The notes below the pieces were generated by a model. It made no database searches and was not told the DNA's origin. It saw nothing but the letters and a program-made list of their open reading frames with translations. From Limnephilus marmoratus (taxonomy: Eukaryota; Arthropoda; Insecta; Trichoptera; Limnephilidae): a stretch of DNA of 64,000 nucleotides. Position numbers and translations under genes: made by a program. Of the stretch, positions 20,710-32,290 are shown piece by piece. The stretch covers positions 23,947,770-24,011,769 of the forward strand of contig OU862923.1 in the NCBI GenBank assembly GCA_917880885.1, given 5' to 3'. The stretch's first letter is position 1, and the number at the start of each line of letters is the position of its first letter.

Positions 20710-22490
20710 TACGATCAAAAATCTGTGTAAATATAATTTTCTGGATCTGAACATCCAGTTTTAAAATTTCACGTTAGATTTGAAATTTTGTGGATTAATA
20801 GACCAATAGTTAAAATATTGAACAGATTTCAACCATCAAAATGTTTACAATGTTACGCAAGGTGCTCATTATTGAGATAATGACAGTCAGAAGATTGGCA
20901 ATTGATATGACCACAATTATATTGATCGAACTTTGCTTTCGTGAACTACTACAGCTTATCTTCTGTATTTGAATATCTTTGAGCTTATCGAAGAGGTGAT
21001 TTACTTACCAGGCTTCTAAACCGATATTGTTTCAATGGTTAATTAATAAATATTAATGCGGGTTCGAGAAACCTCCGCTACGGTTAAAGCGATGTTAGGA
21101 TATTGCAAAGGACGCGTATATCGTTGTAACTTGTCCCTTGTCAATAATTATGGTTTAAATCGACAAACCTATTTTAGGGTGTAAGGACGTTTAGAAACAT
21201 GAAAAATTATTGGTAATTATGCAGTTAGTCCACCTCACGGATAATACGGAACGTTCATGTTGTCGAAGTTTGATGCACGGATAATACGGAATGTTCATTT
21301 TTTCATTTTTTAACTTTTAGACATCAAATATGACATTTGTCGGAAGTACCAATCTTATAAAATAAATTCTCCAAAATAAACTCGCGTTTCATCATAATTT
21401 TAAAAACATCCCAGGTTTTGAATGGTTTGTTTGGCAAAGCAGGGTTTGTCTAGCCGTCTAGCGGGTTTGTGTAATTATTCTAATATATTTCTTTCCGTGT
21501 TCTACTGTTCTAAATACAGGTACAAACTTGTTAATAATGCATTCACTTTGTTTTACGCAAATATATTTTTTCTATGATTCGCAGCATTGTCTATGAAATG
21601 TTAAAGTAAAAACGATGAATAAACAATGGCGTTACTGAATTAATTTTAACAAAATTAAAATGTTAAATGCATATTTTTCGCATGTTTTTTTGGTCTCCGC
21701 CGACATAAATACTCACTTTTCGTAATAATAAAGCTAAATCTAACTGTTTGAATAAAAATATTCCATATCAAAGAGTAAGCGGTTTAATGTATAAATAATA
21801 AACTATTTTCAGGAGGAAAATGTTTTTTTAAATACTTCTTGGTTGGCAGCAGATCGAAGTTACACGGAACGTGTTTTCTAATCAAATTACCAAGAAAAAT
21901 ATGAATTTAGTTTTTTATAGTTACTCTCACTCTCTTTGTTGTATTTAAAACTGTTTTAGATTTATTTACGCGAAAATAAACACGAAATACATCTAATTTT
22001 TATATCCACAGCTATAAGTTTGTTTAAACACGAAATAAAATTCTTGGAAAAATCTCACGTCAGTTGTCTCTGTGTATAAATTACCAACTATAAATATTTT
22101 CAGTGTTGATTTTACCAACACGAATTCAAATATTTATTATTTTTAACTCTAGGTAGGTACCTACCCAAATACGTAAATAACAAGTATTTTTATATGGCAA
22201 TGTTACAATGTTATTTTTTTAGATTTAAAAAAAACGGTTATTTTTTATTTTATGCTGCAGAGGTCTTCAATGACTACGAACTTTGTGAGAGATCGGTAAT
22301 CTAGATGGCTCTGAAACTTAATGTTACCGGTTCTAATATCGGTTAAATTGATATTAATTTTTTTTTACAATATATTTAAATCAAGTAAAATTAACAGTGT
22401 TAACCCGCACATGAGTGGATGATTTCTCAATGACACTCGAAGGTGAAATAGACCACCTACCATATTCGAAAGGTTGTTTGTAATGAACTT
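20710..22490. other. Unassigned AT-rich region
   Basis: I see no gene. The segment CACGGATAATACGGAA occurs twice, near 21235 and 21280. The rest shows only low-complexity AT runs. Confidence 0.4.
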
Positions 22491-22493
22491 AGC

Positions 22494-23194
22494 TTAAGAG
22501 GGAATAACCAGACAAAACCGGAAATATGTAATTTTTAAATTATAATTTTAGGCGTATTGACTCTTATCCACAAAAAATTATAAATTGATTTCGAAAGAGT
22601 GTTTTTTTATCTGTTTTAAATTTTGCAGAAATATGTTTATTTTTATTACAATAAGGTTTTACAGTAGGTCATTGGCAGATTTGTTAAATTTTCAAATAAA
22701 ATTTTGTAGGAGAATCATATAAATATACAGTAAAATAACTCAATAAAATAAATTATTTGATTGAAAGCTACTTTTTAAAATTTTAATTTTAGTTCAAATA
22801 AAACCATAAAAATAATATCTGCGCCCTTGTTTTGTGACGAAAATACTTAAGTTTGTCTATTTATTTACGGTCTTACAAAATACTATATTTAAAAAAAAAT
22901 TACATCATGATTTTGCTTAGACATTATTGAAAAATTATAAATACTTATGATCAAAAAATAATAGCAAAAAGTACATAATTTTAATAGTTTTATCATCACG
23001 AGTTTGAATGTAGGTATTTATCAAAGCAACTTTTTAATGAAATAAAATCGATAATTAATTATTATGTTAAAATGCTGGTATAGAGAATAATTAATCTTTT
23101 CCATAGAAACCAACCTGTACAGTTACAAGGGTACGATTGCAAGATCATCGTTTGACGAAATTAAAATTCTCGGCCGCTGGTTAATGGCTCTTAA
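22494..23194 (-). mobile_element. TTAA MITE, copy 2 (diverged)
   Basis: Ends read TTAAGAGGG on the left and GGCTCTTAA on the right, so the copy is inverted relative to copy 1. It is the most diverged copy. Its right TTAA (23191-23194) is also the left TTAA of copy 3. Confidence 0.8.
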
Positions 23195-23910
23195 GAGGGC
23201 ATTACCAGAGAAAACCAGAAATATGACATTTTCAAATCAGATTTTAGACGAATCGAATCTTTTCCACAAAAAATTATAAATGGATTTCGAAAGATTGTTC
23301 TTTTATCTAGCATTTGCATGTAATAAATTTTGAGAATTTTTTTTAATTTTTAGTATTATAAGGTTATTCCATAGGTCGATGGCAGATTTGTTAAATTTTC
23401 AAAAAAGATTTTGTATTATACCACACCCATTTCAAATAATATAATCATGCAGTAAAATAAATCAATACATTATCTAGCAAACGCATGTTTTAGAATTTTA
23501 ATTTTAGTTTCAATAAAATCATTAAAAAATATGTACGTACATGTGTTTCTTGACGAAAATTGGTCCATTTGTGTATTTATTTGCATACTTACAAACTAAT
23601 ATATTTCAGATTTTTTTAAAATTCTTATTAAATTTAGACATTATTGAAAAATGATAAATACTTATAATCAAAAAATAACTACAAAAAGTACATTATTTTA
23701 ATAGTTTTATCCTCACGCCTTTCCGCATTTTTGGATGAAGGTATAAATTAAAGCTAATTTGAATTGAAATAAATTCGATATTGAGTTATGATTTAAAAAT
23801 CTGGTACGGAGAATAATTAATCTTTCTCGTTGTAACCGCCCTGCACGATCGTAAGAACAACTTTCGACGAAATGTGGATTTTCGTCCGCTGGCTGGTTAA
23901 ACGCTCTTAA
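23191..23910 (-). mobile_element. TTAA MITE, copy 3
   Basis: It runs from TTAAGAGGGCATTACCAG to GCTCTTAA in the same orientation as copy 2, with which it shares one TTAA. It is closer in sequence to copies 1, 4 and 5 than to its neighbour. Confidence 0.85.
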
Positions 23911-24625
23911 TTAATTGACCAGATAAAAATAGTATTTATAAAGTTCCTCCTCCACAGCTCCTCCCCATATTTGATTCAGAATGACAAAATTCCCGAAAGA
24001 AATGTAAAAATATGGGAAAAATATTTGAGGATGTTATCGTAAAAAAAATATTATTTTCTATGTCTTGATCTGTTTCAAGTTTTGTTCAGATATATTTGAA
24101 AAATGGGGGTGTCCGTCATGTCTGGCTTCAAGCAACAGGAATACTTAGGTTATGTTAAAAAAATAAAGGACCTAGCATTTTCTGGCGATCCTATCACAAA
24201 TAGCGAAAAACATTTTAAAGCGCAGCTTTAATAATATTTAAGTACCCCGTATCAGCACAGTTGTCACCATTTCCCACTACGCCTCTGTAAGGGTTAACAC
24301 AAACAGCGCACGTACGGCCGCTATAAGTGTCAAACTAAATATATATACACTTTGTTTCTAGGACTTCTATCAACACATCTGATACAGTGGCAGCACGTGC
24401 TTGTTTTGTATCTACAGCTTGTTTCAGTTTGATGAGAATTCCACGTCTATTGTTTGATCAGAAAAAAGGATTTGGTAGGTCATATAAAGGATTAATTGAA
24501 TGCAAAATATTTTTGCAAAACCTAAAACGCAATTTTAGGTACATTAGGTACATTGTCATTAGATCCGAGTAAATATTTGTAAAGTTCATTTATGGTATTT
24601 CCTCTATCTATTCCCCTATCATAGA
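23911..24625. other. Unassigned stretch
   Basis: A 37-codon frame starts at ATG 24118 (MSGFKQQEYLGY, ending KHFKAQL) and looks less AT-driven than its surroundings, but I recognise no domain. Nothing else is supported. Confidence 0.3.
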
Positions 24626-24626
24626 T

Positions 24627-24720
24627 AACCTCCGTGGTCGCGCGGTTAAGGTCCTCGATTGCGAATTAAAAGGTCACGGATTAAAATCATGCGTAAATAA
24701 ATTTTATTTAATCGGTTGGT
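24627..24720 (+). repeat. tRNA-derived SINE head, copy 1
   Basis: GTGGTCGCGCGGTTAAGG resembles a tRNA A box and GGTCACGGATTAAAATC a decayed B box. The stretch aligns over about 80 bp with 50492-50590, including the downstream GCGTAAATAAATTTTATTTA. It is a Pol III-type SINE, not a functional tRNA. Confidence 0.55.
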
Positions 24721-25169
24721 GTTATTTAATATAAAATTATAATCATTTATTTATTTATAAGAAACAACAACTTATAAACAGAGATTAACATTCATATTAA
24801 GTTAATTGAAGTCGAGCCAAGAAAGTTTCCTTTGCTAAATTTGCATGGAGATGGAGTTTTACTATGTTTTAAAACTAATAAGGTATGGGAAAGAGGAAGA
24901 TGAATATAGGTTACATTCCACACTCACTCACGTTATTTCTGATCGATATTTCTAAAGTTTATTGCTAAAAATGTGTCCATGTTGTGAAATTTTTTGTTTA
25001 ATTGGGCACATATTCGGGTTTTTTTTCTAATGTTTGTTCTAGTAGGCCTTCACGGTATATGAATTGTTAGTAAATTTGTAAGCTCTGGCGAGTCCCAACC
25101 ATTATTCAGAACTTTAAATAACAAGATTTGATAAAAAATTGAACGTCGTGTATGAATAGAGTAGAAGTT

Positions 25170-25255
25170 GTGAAATTTAATTGATTCGGTAAAATTTAAT
25201 TGATTCGGTGAAATTTAATTGATTCGTTGAAATTTAATTGATTCGGTGTAATTTG
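25170..25255. repeat. 19-bp tandem repeat, about 4.5 units
   Basis: The unit GTGAAATTTAATTGATTCG is repeated at 25170, 25189, 25208, 25227 and, in part, 25246. It lies within the LINE-D remnant. Confidence 0.9.
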
Positions 25256-25773
25256 TAAAAGCTAAGTTTAGTTTATAATTTATGTGTTCAATTTTTTTTG
25301 TTTTTCTTTCAATTCTTCCAATATTGGTAGAAAGGAGACCATATTAGTATGCATTGTTCTAAGTGGGGGCGGATATTTACGGTGGAAAAAGGAATGCATA
25401 TTCTTTATGTACGAAAAGGTTTTGATATGAGAATTATAAATCCCAGCGTTATGGTGGCTTTGTTGATGACTTCTTTAATAAGTTAGAATTTAACATCGAG
25501 TGTAACCCGAAGGTTCCTGATAGATTCTACTTCATTGATCCGTCCAGTTAAATTCCTCAACTGAATTTTTTTTTGTTACGTGAAAATGATAATTTGTGGC
25601 ATTTTGAGATATTTATAACAAATTTATTCAATTCACAGAAGACAAAAAAAAACAATGGAGGTACTCTTGCAATTCAATGAAGTCTTCAATAGTTTTGATC
25701 ACTAAATGTATTCTTTAATCATTTTCATGTACTAGGTAATTAGCGTATTAAACTATTTGCGATTGTAATGTAT

Positions 25774-26135
25774 ACAGGATGTTAAGGGACGTCCTTGACT
25801 TACTTTAACTAGTGATTCCTGACATTATTTGGAGTAAAAAATGCAAACGAAAATTTAGTCTCAGGTGGCTTTTATTGATGATTTTTTTTTCAAAATTTTT
25901 TCTTCCAACTAAAAAAAAAATTCTCCATGTCGTCACTGGTCGCTTAGCCAATTAGCCGACCAAAAACTCATCCCGCCTACGGCTGTCCAACACCTACCAT
26001 TTTTTTAATGTTTTTGTATAAAAAATAAATTTTTAAAAAATGTCACCGGAGACAAAAATTTCATTTACATTTTTTAGTCCAAATAATGTCATAAATCACT
26101 GCTTAAAGTAAGTCATGTACGTCCCTTAACACCCT
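25774..26135. mobile_element. Tc1/mariner-type long-TIR MITE, copy 1
   Basis: The left end CAGGATGTTAAGGGACGT and the right end ACGTCCCTTAACACCCTG are inverted copies; the terminal inverted repeat is about 90 bp. TA stands on both sides. It interrupts the LINE-D reverse transcriptase, so it is the younger insertion. Confidence 0.85.
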
Positions 26136-26220
26136 GTAAACACATTAAATAATGATGGCCCCAAATGAGCACCTTGACGTACACCACCTTGCCAGCGGGC
26201 ATGGCAAAGAAGATGGAAAA

Positions 26221-27430
26221 TTATGAAACACAATAAATTGTGCATATGTATACATTGATAAATATGTATTTGCTCATTTCAGAGTTATACATACTCTCGG
26301 AATCGCCCAGGTGAAAGAATCGAAGAAGAAATGACAAAAGTCTTGTTCGATGACCAGATCGAAATAGCCATTTACGTGTTATACATAAGTTCTCACCATT
26401 CTTTTCTTATCTCCTTCATCTCTCCACGTGGTGCGGTGAGGATTTACAAGAAGAGTTGTTGTCAAATAAGGATTATGTACTGCGGTGGAAAAACGACATA
26501 GAATGGAATAGAAATACCACTTTACCGTTCACCGTACATGTTCACCGCTGAACGAGAAAAAACACTGTTGGTCACCGCTATGGCGGCTGTCATTCGACGC
26601 GAAGTTCCGCCCATAATCAACATATCAATCAATTTTTCTAGGAAACAAACTAGAATCTGTTTTTTTTTTATTATTGGACCACATTTGTGTGAAGTCATCC
26701 CCCGCTGCATTAATGTCGCCAGACAATGGCATCGTTTTCTTAGGAAACCACAGCTTAGGTTATTTAACGGTGCCTTAACTGGGAATTTGATCGATATATA
26801 TTATGAACATTTAAATCAAGAACATTATTTATTTCAAGGGCGCTTAAAATTTTTTTTTTATAATTTGGTAGTTTTATGTGTTTGCTAAATTAATCACAAT
26901 TACCTACAAGGTTTGATTAATTTGCGATACTGAAATCTTAAATCGAAAGGCGTCAATAAAAGTAAATAGTTAGTAATATTATTAATTTCACTGAAGTAAT
27001 CACTAAAAATCCACAAAATTTCCAATATCCATCACAATACCGAACCATTTCACAATTGCCAAAGCAATATTACAAATTCCACCTTTCTTAAATAAACACC
27101 GACAAAACTGCGTATCACACAAAAAAAGTTTTGCCGCTACAAAGCGCATAGGATAGACCAACCATAATGGATAAATCATTTATAAATGGGTTGGCAGCAG
27201 CTGTTACGAACATTTAAGTAACACGTTTTCAGGATTATTTATTATTTAATCAACTACGTATTTAAGTTTCAGAATGTACCCAAATGTGTTATTTGGAAGG
27301 CACTAAATAAAATACCTAAGCGTCCAGACCTAGACAGTCTGCGGTTTTTTACCTTCCTCACCTGAGGGTAAAAAGGGCGGCGCAAAGGGTGGCAAAGGAC
27401 GAAAAAGGTCGTCATTTTACGACCTTAGTG
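26221..27430. other. Largely unassigned, with a repY fragment
   Basis: A degenerate repY piece is at about 26281-26430 (ACTCTCGGAATCGCCCAGG). From 26522 to 26888 there are overlapping frames on both strands with somewhat higher GC (GTTCACCGCTGAACG near 26540), but no recognisable protein. Confidence 0.35.
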
Positions 27431-27435
27431 GCAGA

Positions 27436-27512
27436 GAATCTAGCTCCTTAGCTCTGAAAACAGAGGTCGCGAGTTCAAAAACCACCGTGGTACATCGAAT
27501 TTCAGTTACTTT
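27436..27512 (+). repeat. Possible tRNA-derived SINE head
   Basis: TAGTGGCAGAGAATCTAG and, 35 bp on, GGTCGCGAGTTCAAAAACC resemble A and B boxes. No partner copy was found in the window, so this is weak. Confidence 0.35.
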
Positions 27513-27817
27513 ACATCAAAATGTGGTCATACGAGCAAAATATAACATGAACTCATATTGCATTACTTCCATAACTTGTTAGAACTAAAAAATGTTTGGA
27601 AAAGTGTACCCTTTTTATAGTTAACCAGGGGTACGCCTAAAATATAATGAAAAACACAGTTTGCGTTTTTTTTAAAGACAAACTTTTTCTGACTATATTT
27701 GTTAAAATCCTGCTACCACCGCAGTAAGCGGAAAATATTACTTGTGTCTTGATTTTTTTAAATTTTTTTTCTGTACGACAGACAGTTAAGTCCAATTATG
27801 GTACAATTTTCTTACAA

Positions 27818-28144
27818 CTAACAATACATGTACCTATTTTTTTTAAAACATGGTATAGTGATATTAAACACATCTATATCTGCTGGTAGGGCATTAAGCA
27901 ATGTCATACCTCTTGTCATGCTGTGTTGAGCCATGACATCTGTCCAACCCTGCGATATGCAGAATAGGGCATGGCTACGAGCTCGACAGTATTTATCAGG
28001 AGCGAATAAGCCACAGCATGACAGGAGATATGGACAATCGATAAGGTTTTTTAGTAACTTTAATTCAATTGTCATGAGTCCGGCATTACGCCTGGTCTCC
28101 AGGCTTTGATAATTTGTCTCCTTTAGCAGTTCCACATGATGCAT
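27818..28144 (-). pseudogene. LINE-I C-terminal fragment
   Basis: The minus-strand frame (about 108 codons) reads SLETRRNAGLMTIELKLLKN, LIDCPYLLS, then APDKY and MTRGMTLLNALPADIDVFN. This is the standard C-terminal region of jockey-type LINE ORF2 proteins (SLExRR, LIDCPxLL, LYNxxxxDIDIF). The frame is open but is only a tail; the catalytic RT is missing. Confidence 0.6.
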
Positions 28145-28164
28145 GAATTTCGGATATATTACGT

Positions 28165-28507
28165 ATTTTTTTTTTTTTACATGAGCTCCACACAGGAGGC
28201 CCTGAGGAAAATAATTTCCCTCAGGGCCTATGTCATCTTTGAGGATGCTGTGTGGAGGGTTTTTTTTAAGGAAACGAAGGAGAGGAGAGTTCTGGGAAGG
28301 AAAAGTGTTTAAGGGGTGGGTAGGAATCTGGGGTTCAGTATGTCCTGGTCATCCGCCTCCAAGACCTAGACAAACCTCACCCCATGAACCCGGGCACCCC
28401 TGCTAAATCACCAAACGTAGCGAACCACTTGGGGTGACCTATGGCAGAGGTGTTGGTTATCCAATAAAGGTTCCCGGGGCGGCGGTACCCATTCCCGCCT
28501 CCCAAAT
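28165..28507 (-). repeat. repX copy 2
   Basis: Poly-T at 28165-28178, the LINE-B-like nested hairpins, then the repX body ending with CCGCCTCCCAAATT. It is full length compared with copy 1 and inverted. Confidence 0.75.
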
Positions 28508-29220
28508 TAAATGAGGACATATGAGGTATGATCGCATTGATGGAGGACTTAACCAGCTAAGGATTGAACGCGTGCTACCTGAGTGGGAACCAAACCCATA
28601 ATATGTTAAATGCGCGATTCTAAATTTTTCTGTATGAAAGTTATATATTTTTAAACTTGTCGGCTGAAAGATTTTACCTCAGAATTCGACACATAATTTA
28701 ATACGAGGTTATTTGTGACATCGTAGTTCAACCGAAGCGCTTAGATTCGGTTTTTCCCATTTTTTTAAGATTGAATATTCATAAATATATAATTTAGTTC
28801 CTCTAATTTATCGATGTTCCTCATTATAACACAAACAAATGCATAATTATTAATATCTAAAAACTGGAAAATGTCTAGCACATTGCGCTAAATTTGCTTG
28901 TTGCGTTCCGGTTCCGGGTCAAAATGCTGGCCTTATTATTATTATGATTACTACTACTACTGACCGTAGTTTCTACTACAAGCTGTCAAATCGGAATAAT
29001 CAATATTATGGTAGGTAGGTATCTACCGGGGTGTAATAAAGTTTGAAAAGCGAATTGTCATTGCGATGGTGAGATTTCTTTTGAAAAATCGTACAATTCT
29101 TTATTGGAAATAAATAAAAATTAAGTTGGTGTGTATATGAGCACGTTCTTATAAATCTTATGATGTCGGAGGAAAATTCATAGAACTGCAAAGTAACTAG
29201 TTATATGTATATATATATAT
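28508..29220. other. Unassigned stretch
   Basis: No gene or repeat family identified; short AT-rich frames only. Confidence 0.35.
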
Positions 29221-29239
29221 TTTTTCTATAGTGATACCT

Positions 29240-29735
29240 CACAAGAGCCTCAGCTGCTCCCGTCTGGAGCCTGTGAGACTATGGCATCACCAATTGGGGT
29301 ATGTTGAGAGGCTGAAGGTAGTGGGAAGGGGAAGGATATAGGGAAGAGGAAGGTGGGGAAGTACCTGGCTATTCAGATCTGGTCACCAAACACGGCTAAT
29401 GCCATTTCAAGCAATGTTTCAATTCTGAATGGTGGTCTTACACCAGGGGTGTCTTAGCAGGGGTGCCCGGGTTCATGGGGTGAGGTTTGTCTAGGTCTTG
29501 GAGGCGGATGACCAAGACACACTGAACCCCAGTTTCCTACCCACCCCTTAAACCCTTTTCCTTCCCAGAACTCTCCTCTCCTTCCTTTCCTTAAAAAAAC
29601 CCTCCACACAGCATTCCCAAAGATGTCATAGGCACTGTGGGAAATTATTTTCTTCAGGGCCTCCTGTGTGGAGCTCAATTAAAAAAACAAAAAAAGGGCG
29701 ACACTGAGAGTATCTTCCACTCTGGAACGTGCCGC
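29240..29735 (-). repeat. repY copy, split by repX copy 3
   Basis: repY (marked by CACCAATTGGGG, a purine-rich run, ATTCAGATCTGGTCACCAAA and TGTTTCAATTCTGAATGG) is read to about 29440. It resumes at 29697 with GCGACACTGAGAGTATCTTC. Between them lies repX copy 3, so repX is the younger insertion. Confidence 0.6.
29450..29695 (+). repeat. repX copy 3 (truncated front)
   Basis: It begins inside the repX body at TTAGCAGGGGTGCCCGGG and ends with the hairpin segment and an A-rich tail. Inserted in repY. Confidence 0.75.
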
Positions 29736-29808
29736 AAATATACTATATATTATTTTAAATGAATAAATTGTGAAATAACACAAATTAATCAATTAATTAT
29801 TACACCGC

Positions 29809-30140
29809 GTGAAAGCAATAATAGGGGTGCGGATAGATGTAATGAATATTATTTGTATTAGTTGGTGGGTGCTTATAAACAGTCATATCCCAGATAATGT
29901 GTGTGATGACATTCCCTCATACTTTATAGTTAATTGCGCGGAAACACTTGCAAAACCTCTCTGCATTATATATAATAAATCAATGAACGAAGGCACGGTA
30001 CCTGAAATATGGAAAAGAGCCTATGTAACACCAATCCACAAAAATGGTGAAAAAAATAATGTTAAAAACTATCGGCCGATTTCAAAACTAACAATATTCA
30101 GTAAGTTAATGGAAAAAATTGTAACAATTATTATAAGCAA
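29809..30140 (+). pseudogene. LINE-C reverse transcriptase, N-terminal part
   Basis: The codons include DNVCDDIPSYFIVNCAETLA, CIIYNKSMNEGTVPEIWKRA and TPIHKNGEKNNVKNYRPIS, the classic start of a LINE RT (SLxxGxxPxxWKxAxVxPIxKxG...NYRPIS). The RT core with its Asp residues and YADD is absent: after about 30140 the frame runs into a SINE and LINE-C resumes only near the C-terminus at 30372. Confidence 0.75.
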
Positions 30141-30275
30141 TAATGATCTGCCTGAAACACTCATCCACATTGAAAAATCTTCCGAGAAAAGATACATGAC
30201 GCCAACGGGACTTGAACCCGTGTCCTCTCGATTGCCGGTCGAATGCTCTGACCACTGAGCTATGGCGGCTTATCT
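30140..30275 (-). repeat. tRNA-derived SINE with a near-perfect cloverleaf head
   Basis: Minus-strand 30269-30198 folds as a 72-nt tRNA: acceptor with one mismatch (2-71), D stem GCTC/GAGC, anticodon stem with loop CCGGCAA, T arm ACGGG-TTCAAGT-CCCGT. The A box (TAGCTCAGTGG) and B box (GGTTCAAGTCC) are intact. The anticodon would be GGC, but position 33 is C rather than the invariant U and the Ala identity pair G3-U70 is missing. A related, decayed copy at 43164-43232 has the same CCGGCAA loop, so a SINE family is more likely than a tRNA gene. Confidence 0.6.
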
Positions 30276-30371
30276 CTTACCCGCCAAATGATTCAATATA
30301 TGCTAGTGTTTCATTCAACAATTACTGCTTATTATATTTTTTCCACCTGAAAACAACCAACTTTATTATTA

Positions 30372-30986
30372 AACAGTGATCTTGGAATAACCCTTGATAG
30401 TAAACTACAATATAACCTTCATATACAACAAATCACAAATAAAGCTGCTAAAATGTTAGGTTTTATCATGAGAAACACAAAACTTTTTAATAGTATCAAC
30501 ATCATTAAGCAACTCTACTTTGCCTACGTACGAAGTCATTTGGAGTTTGCGTCAGTTGTTTGGTCTCCATTTTATAAAATCCATACGAACAAAATTGAAG
30601 CAATTCAAAACAAATTCCTCAAATATCTTTGTTACAAGTCATATGTAAGATTTAATAATTATGCAGAGGCAGCCTCATACTTTAAAATTGATTCATTGAG
30701 TGTACGAAGGCATCATAAGGATGCAATATTCCTGTATAAATTAGTTAACAATAATATTCAATGCCCAGAGTTGCTAAATAAAATTCAATTTAATGTACCT
30801 GCGCGTACAACACGCTCTTCTGTCCTGTTCAGGGTTGATCAATGCAAGACAAACTGCAAGCAAAATTCTTGTCTGAACAGACTATGTAATAGTTACAATA
30901 GCATATTATCCAAGGTGGACATTTTCAATTCCGAACCTACCAAATATAAGAGGTACATAAAAGAGTATTTCTCTGATGTTTCATAA
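30372..30986 (+). pseudogene. LINE-C ORF2 C-terminal region
   Basis: The frame reads DLGITLDSKL, then AAKMLGFIMRNT, YVRSHLEFASVVWSPFY and IEAIQNKFLKYL, which are the standard signals after the RT palm of jockey-group LINEs, and ends with a stop at 30984-30986. About 200 codons are open. With the part at 29809 it shows one LINE copy from which the central RT was deleted. Confidence 0.75.
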
Positions 30987-31320
30987 TATGTTATGTGTCT
31001 ATGTTTCTATCGTTTATCTTTAATTCTGTTATGATTTGATTTATATGTACAATCTGGCTTCTTATGGTTACCAATGTATTGATATTTTATGTTTTATGTA
31101 AATTTTACTTTTATATACTTAATCTTTTGTTTTATAAAATTTTTGATCTCATACTGCTTTATTATAAATTTATTATTTAATTTTTTTTATTATGCTGTTA
31201 ATTGTTACTTGTTAATTGTTAATTGTTTTTTTATTAGGCTATACAAACATGTACAAACTGTAAAAATGTAAACTGTCGATTTCCCGAAAATAAATAAATA
31301 AAATAAAATAAATAAATAAT
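30987..31320 (+). other. 3' UTR of LINE-C
   Basis: AT-rich tail ending in repeated AATAAATAAATAAAATAAA at about 31290-31318, which serves as the poly(A)-like end of the copy. Confidence 0.55.
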
Positions 31321-31714
31321 CCACAAGAAAAATATTCCGATGACGAAGCGTACATAATTCGAGGTAAGACAGGCGAATTTATTAAGGCAAGTAGATACTT
31401 GTACAAAGAGGTACAGAGCAGTCTTGTATACATTGTTGGTACTAAAAGACAATTTCTCAAGCCAACGTAGGTAGGTTTTTAACTGATGAAATGGCCGGGA
31501 AATTTGTCATTTCCCGCCTTCTTTGTGTTGCCGTGTGGAGCCACTTTTCGTGAAACCTCTTACCTTAGATAACATTCAAAAGCTGTTGAACTTAGAATAT
31601 ATGGTACTTAAACAAATTTTTGCGGGTTCTTAACCTTTAATTACCTTTAGGTACCAACGTGACGTCTTCTAGACCACCCTAGTTTTAATATTAAAAAAAA
31701 ATACAGAAAGAATC

Positions 31715-32290
31715 GAGGGGACGAGCACATCAAATCCCCACAGTTTCATCGCAATCGGATGAACAATATTTCGTGATGCCAGAACTCACTATCGTAGAAA
31801 CCATCGCCGGCATGCGCACATCAAATTCCCAAAGTTTCATCGCAATCGGATGAACAATGTTTAGCAATGCATAATTTCATGATGCCAGACCTCACTATTG
31901 TAGAAACTATCGCCGGCATGCGCACATCAAATTCCCAAAGTTTCATCGCAATCGGATGAACAATGTTTAGCAATGCATAATTTCATGATGCCAGACCTCA
32001 CTATTGTAGAAACTATCGCCGGCATGCGCACATCAAATTCCCAAAGTTTCATCGCAATCGGATGAACAATGTTTAGCAATGCATAATTTCATTATGCCAG
32101 AGCTAACTATTTTATACATAAATAATCAAGGGGATGCATACATCAAATCCCCAAAGTTTCATCACAATCGGATGAACGGTTTAGCAATGCATAATTTCGC
32201 TACGCCAGAGCTCACTATTTTATTCAGGAAGAATCGAGAGGATGCGCACTTCAAATCTTTTTATTTTTCTAAAAACATTGTTTCTATATA
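31715..32290 (-). repeat. 106-bp tandem array from a Helitron-like element
   Basis: The unit (marked by CATCGCAATCGGATGAACAA and GATGCCAG-CTCACTAT) starts at 31806, 31912 and 32018, exactly 106 bp apart. A shorter first unit lies at 31715, and one to two degenerate units follow to about 32290. The inner three units are almost identical. A single copy of the same segment is in the Helitron-like element at 52016-52375. Confidence 0.85.

Larger units (their letters stand above)
24745..26220 (-). mobile_element. LINE-D remnant, 3' half
   Basis: The minus-strand 3' end (ATTTATTTATTT on this strand) is at 24745. The front 200 bp are matched by a second copy near 61505-61700. Further right the RT can be read in broken frames. 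A mariner-type MITE splits the RT at 25774-26135. Confidence 0.65.
25160..26220 (-). pseudogene. LINE-D reverse transcriptase remnant
   Basis: Reading leftwards: GVRQGAHLGPSLFNVF (about 26200-26150) is the RT box usually written GVPQGSxLGPxLF. After the MITE comes NYLVHEND, where YADD should stand, so the catalytic site is lost. Then follow IEDFIELQEYL, INISKCH, IRNLRVTLDV and LEQCILIWSPFYQ, the usual LINE thumb and C-terminal signals. There are several stops and shifts. Confidence 0.6.

Noticed and set aside
30198..30269. Functional tRNA-Ala (GGC) gene on the minus strand
   Set aside because: The cloverleaf is good, but U33 is C, the G3-U70 pair of tRNA-Ala is absent, it sits in the gap of a broken LINE, and a second decayed copy with the same loop exists. 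A SINE explains it better.
31715..32290. CRISPR-like array
   Set aside because: The units follow each other without unique spacers, the period is constant at 106 bp, and the context is a eukaryotic transposon.
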